Positions 5,571 to 6,848 of a stretch of DNA of 6,848 bases are shown here, in pieces. A program made the position numbers and the translations under genes. Origin of the DNA: Candidatus Latescibacteria bacterium 4484_7 (GTDB lineage Bacteria; Krumholzibacteriota; Krumholzibacteriia; Krumholzibacteriales; Krumholzibacteriaceae); the NCBI GenBank assembly GCA_002085285.1, contig NATK01000077.1, positions 1 through 6,848 on the forward strand, in the 5' to 3' direction. Under the pieces are notes generated by a model. It saw only the letters and a list, made by a program, of their open reading frames with translations, was not told the origin of the DNA and ran no database searches. Each line of letters starts with the position of its first letter. Position 1 is the stretch's first letter.

Positions 5571-6605
5571 ATGAGTGTTACAAGCAAGTTAGATGAGAAT
5601 GAACTCGAAATGCTGAGAAGGGTCGTCGCCCTATATATAAGGACCGGGCATCCGGTCAGCTCCAGGGTGGTGAAGAGGTTCTATCGTCTCAGCATGAGTA
5701 CGGCGAATATAAGAAAGATCCTCCACGGTCTCGAGGAAAAGGGGTTTTTATACAAGCCGCACATTTCTGCAGGAAGGGTGCCGAGCGACCTCGGCTATAG
5801 AGCTTATGTCGATGGGATAAGCAAAGGGGTCATTGGAGACAGGGAGCTTCTCGAGAGGATAAGATTGCGGCTCGGTCAGGATTGGCTCGACATCAAGGAC
5901 TTGATGGCAAGAACATCCCAGCTATTGAGCGAGCTCACCGCTTATATGGGGCTAATCATGGGGATATTTGAGCCTGATGCAACCATAGAAAGCATCAGGA
6001 TCTTTCAGCTCGAGGGGCCGCTCGGACTCGTCGTGGTGAATCTTTCACCCGGCATGGAGCGCAAGGTGTATATCGAATTGGGCAAGAGGTACAGAGACGA
6101 GGTTATACACGGTGCAGAACTAATGATAAACGAACGAATCGCCGGACATTCACTGACGGAGGCTCCCGAGATATTGACACTTTTCTTGAGAGAACACGAA
6201 GGCGAAGAGAACGAGATAGTGAAGGTGCTGGCAGCCGAGGCGGAGTATCTCTTCGACTGGGGTTATGATCTAAAGTTTTACTTTAAGGGAATGGAACAAC
6301 AGATTGGCTTGCCAGAATATAAAAATACGAGGATTTTGCAAAATCTTATCCGAATAATGGGTGAACGCAGTCTCATGCTCGATGTGATGAGACACAGACT
6401 CCCCCATGATGAACTCGTGACGATAGGGCGTGAGAATGAGCTCGAGGAGTTGAGTGATTTCAGCATTGTAACGAGAAGGTTCGTAACGGGCGAGTGTTCA
6501 GGACTACTGGGTGTCCTTGGACCTATGAGGATGTCTTACAGCAGGGTTTTATATATTCTGGATGGAATGGCCGAAGAATTGCATAGAGTTAAGATCAAGG
6601 GTTGA
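5571..6605 (+). CDS. hrcA: Heat-inducible transcriptional repressor HrcA
   Basis: HrcA is a dimeric repressor of chaperone operons that binds CIRCE and is kept active by GroEL. The 344 residues match the family length. The N-terminal winged helix-turn-helix (about 8-80) shows the family pattern: TGHPVSSRVVKRFYRLSMST (25-44), ANIRKILHGLEEKGFL (45-60), then PHISAGRVPSDLGYRAYVD (63-81). The C-terminal domain keeps VTIGRENELEELSDFSIVTR (283-302) and GLLGVLGPMRMSYSRVLYIL (311-330). The ATG at 5571 is preceded by AGGAAGTG (5557-5564) at 6 bases. A GTG at 5562 in the same frame lies inside the CIRCE right half and is unlikely. The gene sits directly under a promoter and CIRCE element and is followed after 26 bases by a probable grpE, the classical hrcA-grpE-dnaK-dnaJ order. 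Confidence 0.97.
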   Translation: MSVTSKLDENELEMLRRVVALYIRTGHPVSSRVVKRFYRLSMSTANIRKILHGLEEKGFLYKPHISAGRVPSDLGYRAYVDGISKGVIGDRELLERIRLRLGQDWLDIKDLMARTSQLLSELTAYMGLIMGIFEPDATIESIRIFQLEGPLGLVVVNLSPGMERKVYIELGKRYRDEVIHGAELMINERIAGHSLTEAPEILTLFLREHEGEENEIVKVLAAEAEYLFDWGYDLKFYFKGMEQQIGLPEYKNTRILQNLIRIMGERSLMLDVMRHRLPHDELVTIGRENELEELSDFSIVTRRFVTGECSGLLGVLGPMRMSYSRVLYILDGMAEELHRVKIKG

Positions 6606-6614
6606 ATCACGATG

Positions 6615-6620
6615 AGGAGG
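6615..6620 (+). promoter_or_regulatory. Ribosome binding site for the last gene
   Basis: AGGAGG lies 11 bases before the ATG at 6632, longer than the 5-9 bases seen for the other genes here. The nearer ATG at 6612 overlaps it and opens a frame that stops after 7 codons, so it is not the gene start. An in-frame ATG at 6644 is even further away. Confidence 0.55.
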
Positions 6621-6631
6621 CGATTTACCCA

Positions 6632-6848
6632 ATGACAACGAATATGAAGAATAATGAATCGAAAGATCGTAGAAGCACCGAACATATTGAATTTATTGAA
6701 AATAGTGCAGAAAAAGAGGTTGAGCAGAAGATGCATTCCGAAAGAGATCGATCGGGCAGCAAAGATGGAGGGGTCAAAAATGCAAATCCGAAAGGATCGG
6801 CTCATGCAAAAGATCTGAGCGGCGAAAAGGATAGAAAACATTCAAGGG
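6632..6848 (+). CDS. grpE: Probable GrpE nucleotide exchange factor, N-terminal part (cut by window end)
   Basis: An open frame starts MTTNMKNNESKDRR and runs without a stop through the last base, 72 complete codons. The visible part is extremely hydrophilic, rich in Lys, Glu, Asp, Arg, Ser and Asn with almost no large hydrophobic residues, so it is predicted to be disordered. GrpE proteins usually begin with such a charged disordered tail before a long helix and the DnaK-binding beta domain, neither of which is reached here. The identification rests on this composition and on the position 26 bases after hrcA, where grpE is the usual neighbour. The tail is long for GrpE. Another charged protein cannot be excluded. 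Expression would be from the hrcA promoter and so under CIRCE control. Confidence 0.6.
   Translation, partial: MTTNMKNNESKDRRSTEHIEFIENSAEKEVEQKMHSERDRSGSKDGGVKNANPKGSAHAKDLSGEKDRKHSR

Noticed and set aside
69..6605. Selenoprotein with in-frame TGA in this window
   Set aside because: All identified genes are full length for their families and end at ordinary stops; no homology continues past a TGA.

Overview
This is a bacterial housekeeping segment of roughly balanced base composition. All recognisable genes lie on the plus strand and are tightly packed. Several traits point to the FCB superphylum or a related uncultured candidate phylum: a GlmM of the 'MVSVSGVRG' subfamily rather than the proteobacterial/firmicute 'FGTDGIRG' type, a DUF5683 envelope protein, and an HrcA/CIRCE heat-shock module. 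This assignment is inference, as there is no rRNA or other marker in the window. A selenocysteine tRNA gene indicates that the organism probably makes selenoproteins.

Layout: (1) positions 3-65, possible C-terminal tail of an upstream gene; (2) 69-3789, a probable amino-sugar cluster of glmM-like phosphohexomutase, glmS and a RidA-family deaminase; (3) 3822-3919, tRNA-Sec (anticodon TCA) with encoded CCA; (4) about 3960-4604, a DUF5683-type envelope protein with an uncertain start; (5) 4733-5341, signal peptidase I (lepB), followed by an intrinsic-terminator-like hairpin; (6) 5342-5570, a regulatory intergenic region with a second inverted repeat, a good sigma70-type promoter and a degenerate but clear CIRCE operator; (7) 5571-6605, hrcA; (8) 6632 to the window end, the charged N-terminal part of what is probably grpE.

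How the genes fit together: GlmS makes glucosamine-6-phosphate from fructose-6-phosphate and glutamine, and the GlmM-like enzyme would convert it to glucosamine-1-phosphate for UDP-GlcNAc, peptidoglycan and lipid A. RidA removes reactive enamine/imine intermediates. LepB processes secreted proteins, plausibly including the adjacent DUF5683 protein. HrcA would bind the CIRCE element that overlaps its own ribosome binding site and so repress its own operon, which probably continues into grpE and further chaperone genes beyond the window.

I found no mobile element, CRISPR array, toxin-antitoxin pair or defence system. The most informative non-coding features are the selenocysteine tRNA and the promoter/CIRCE region before hrcA. 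I see no convincing evidence of an undescribed system here.
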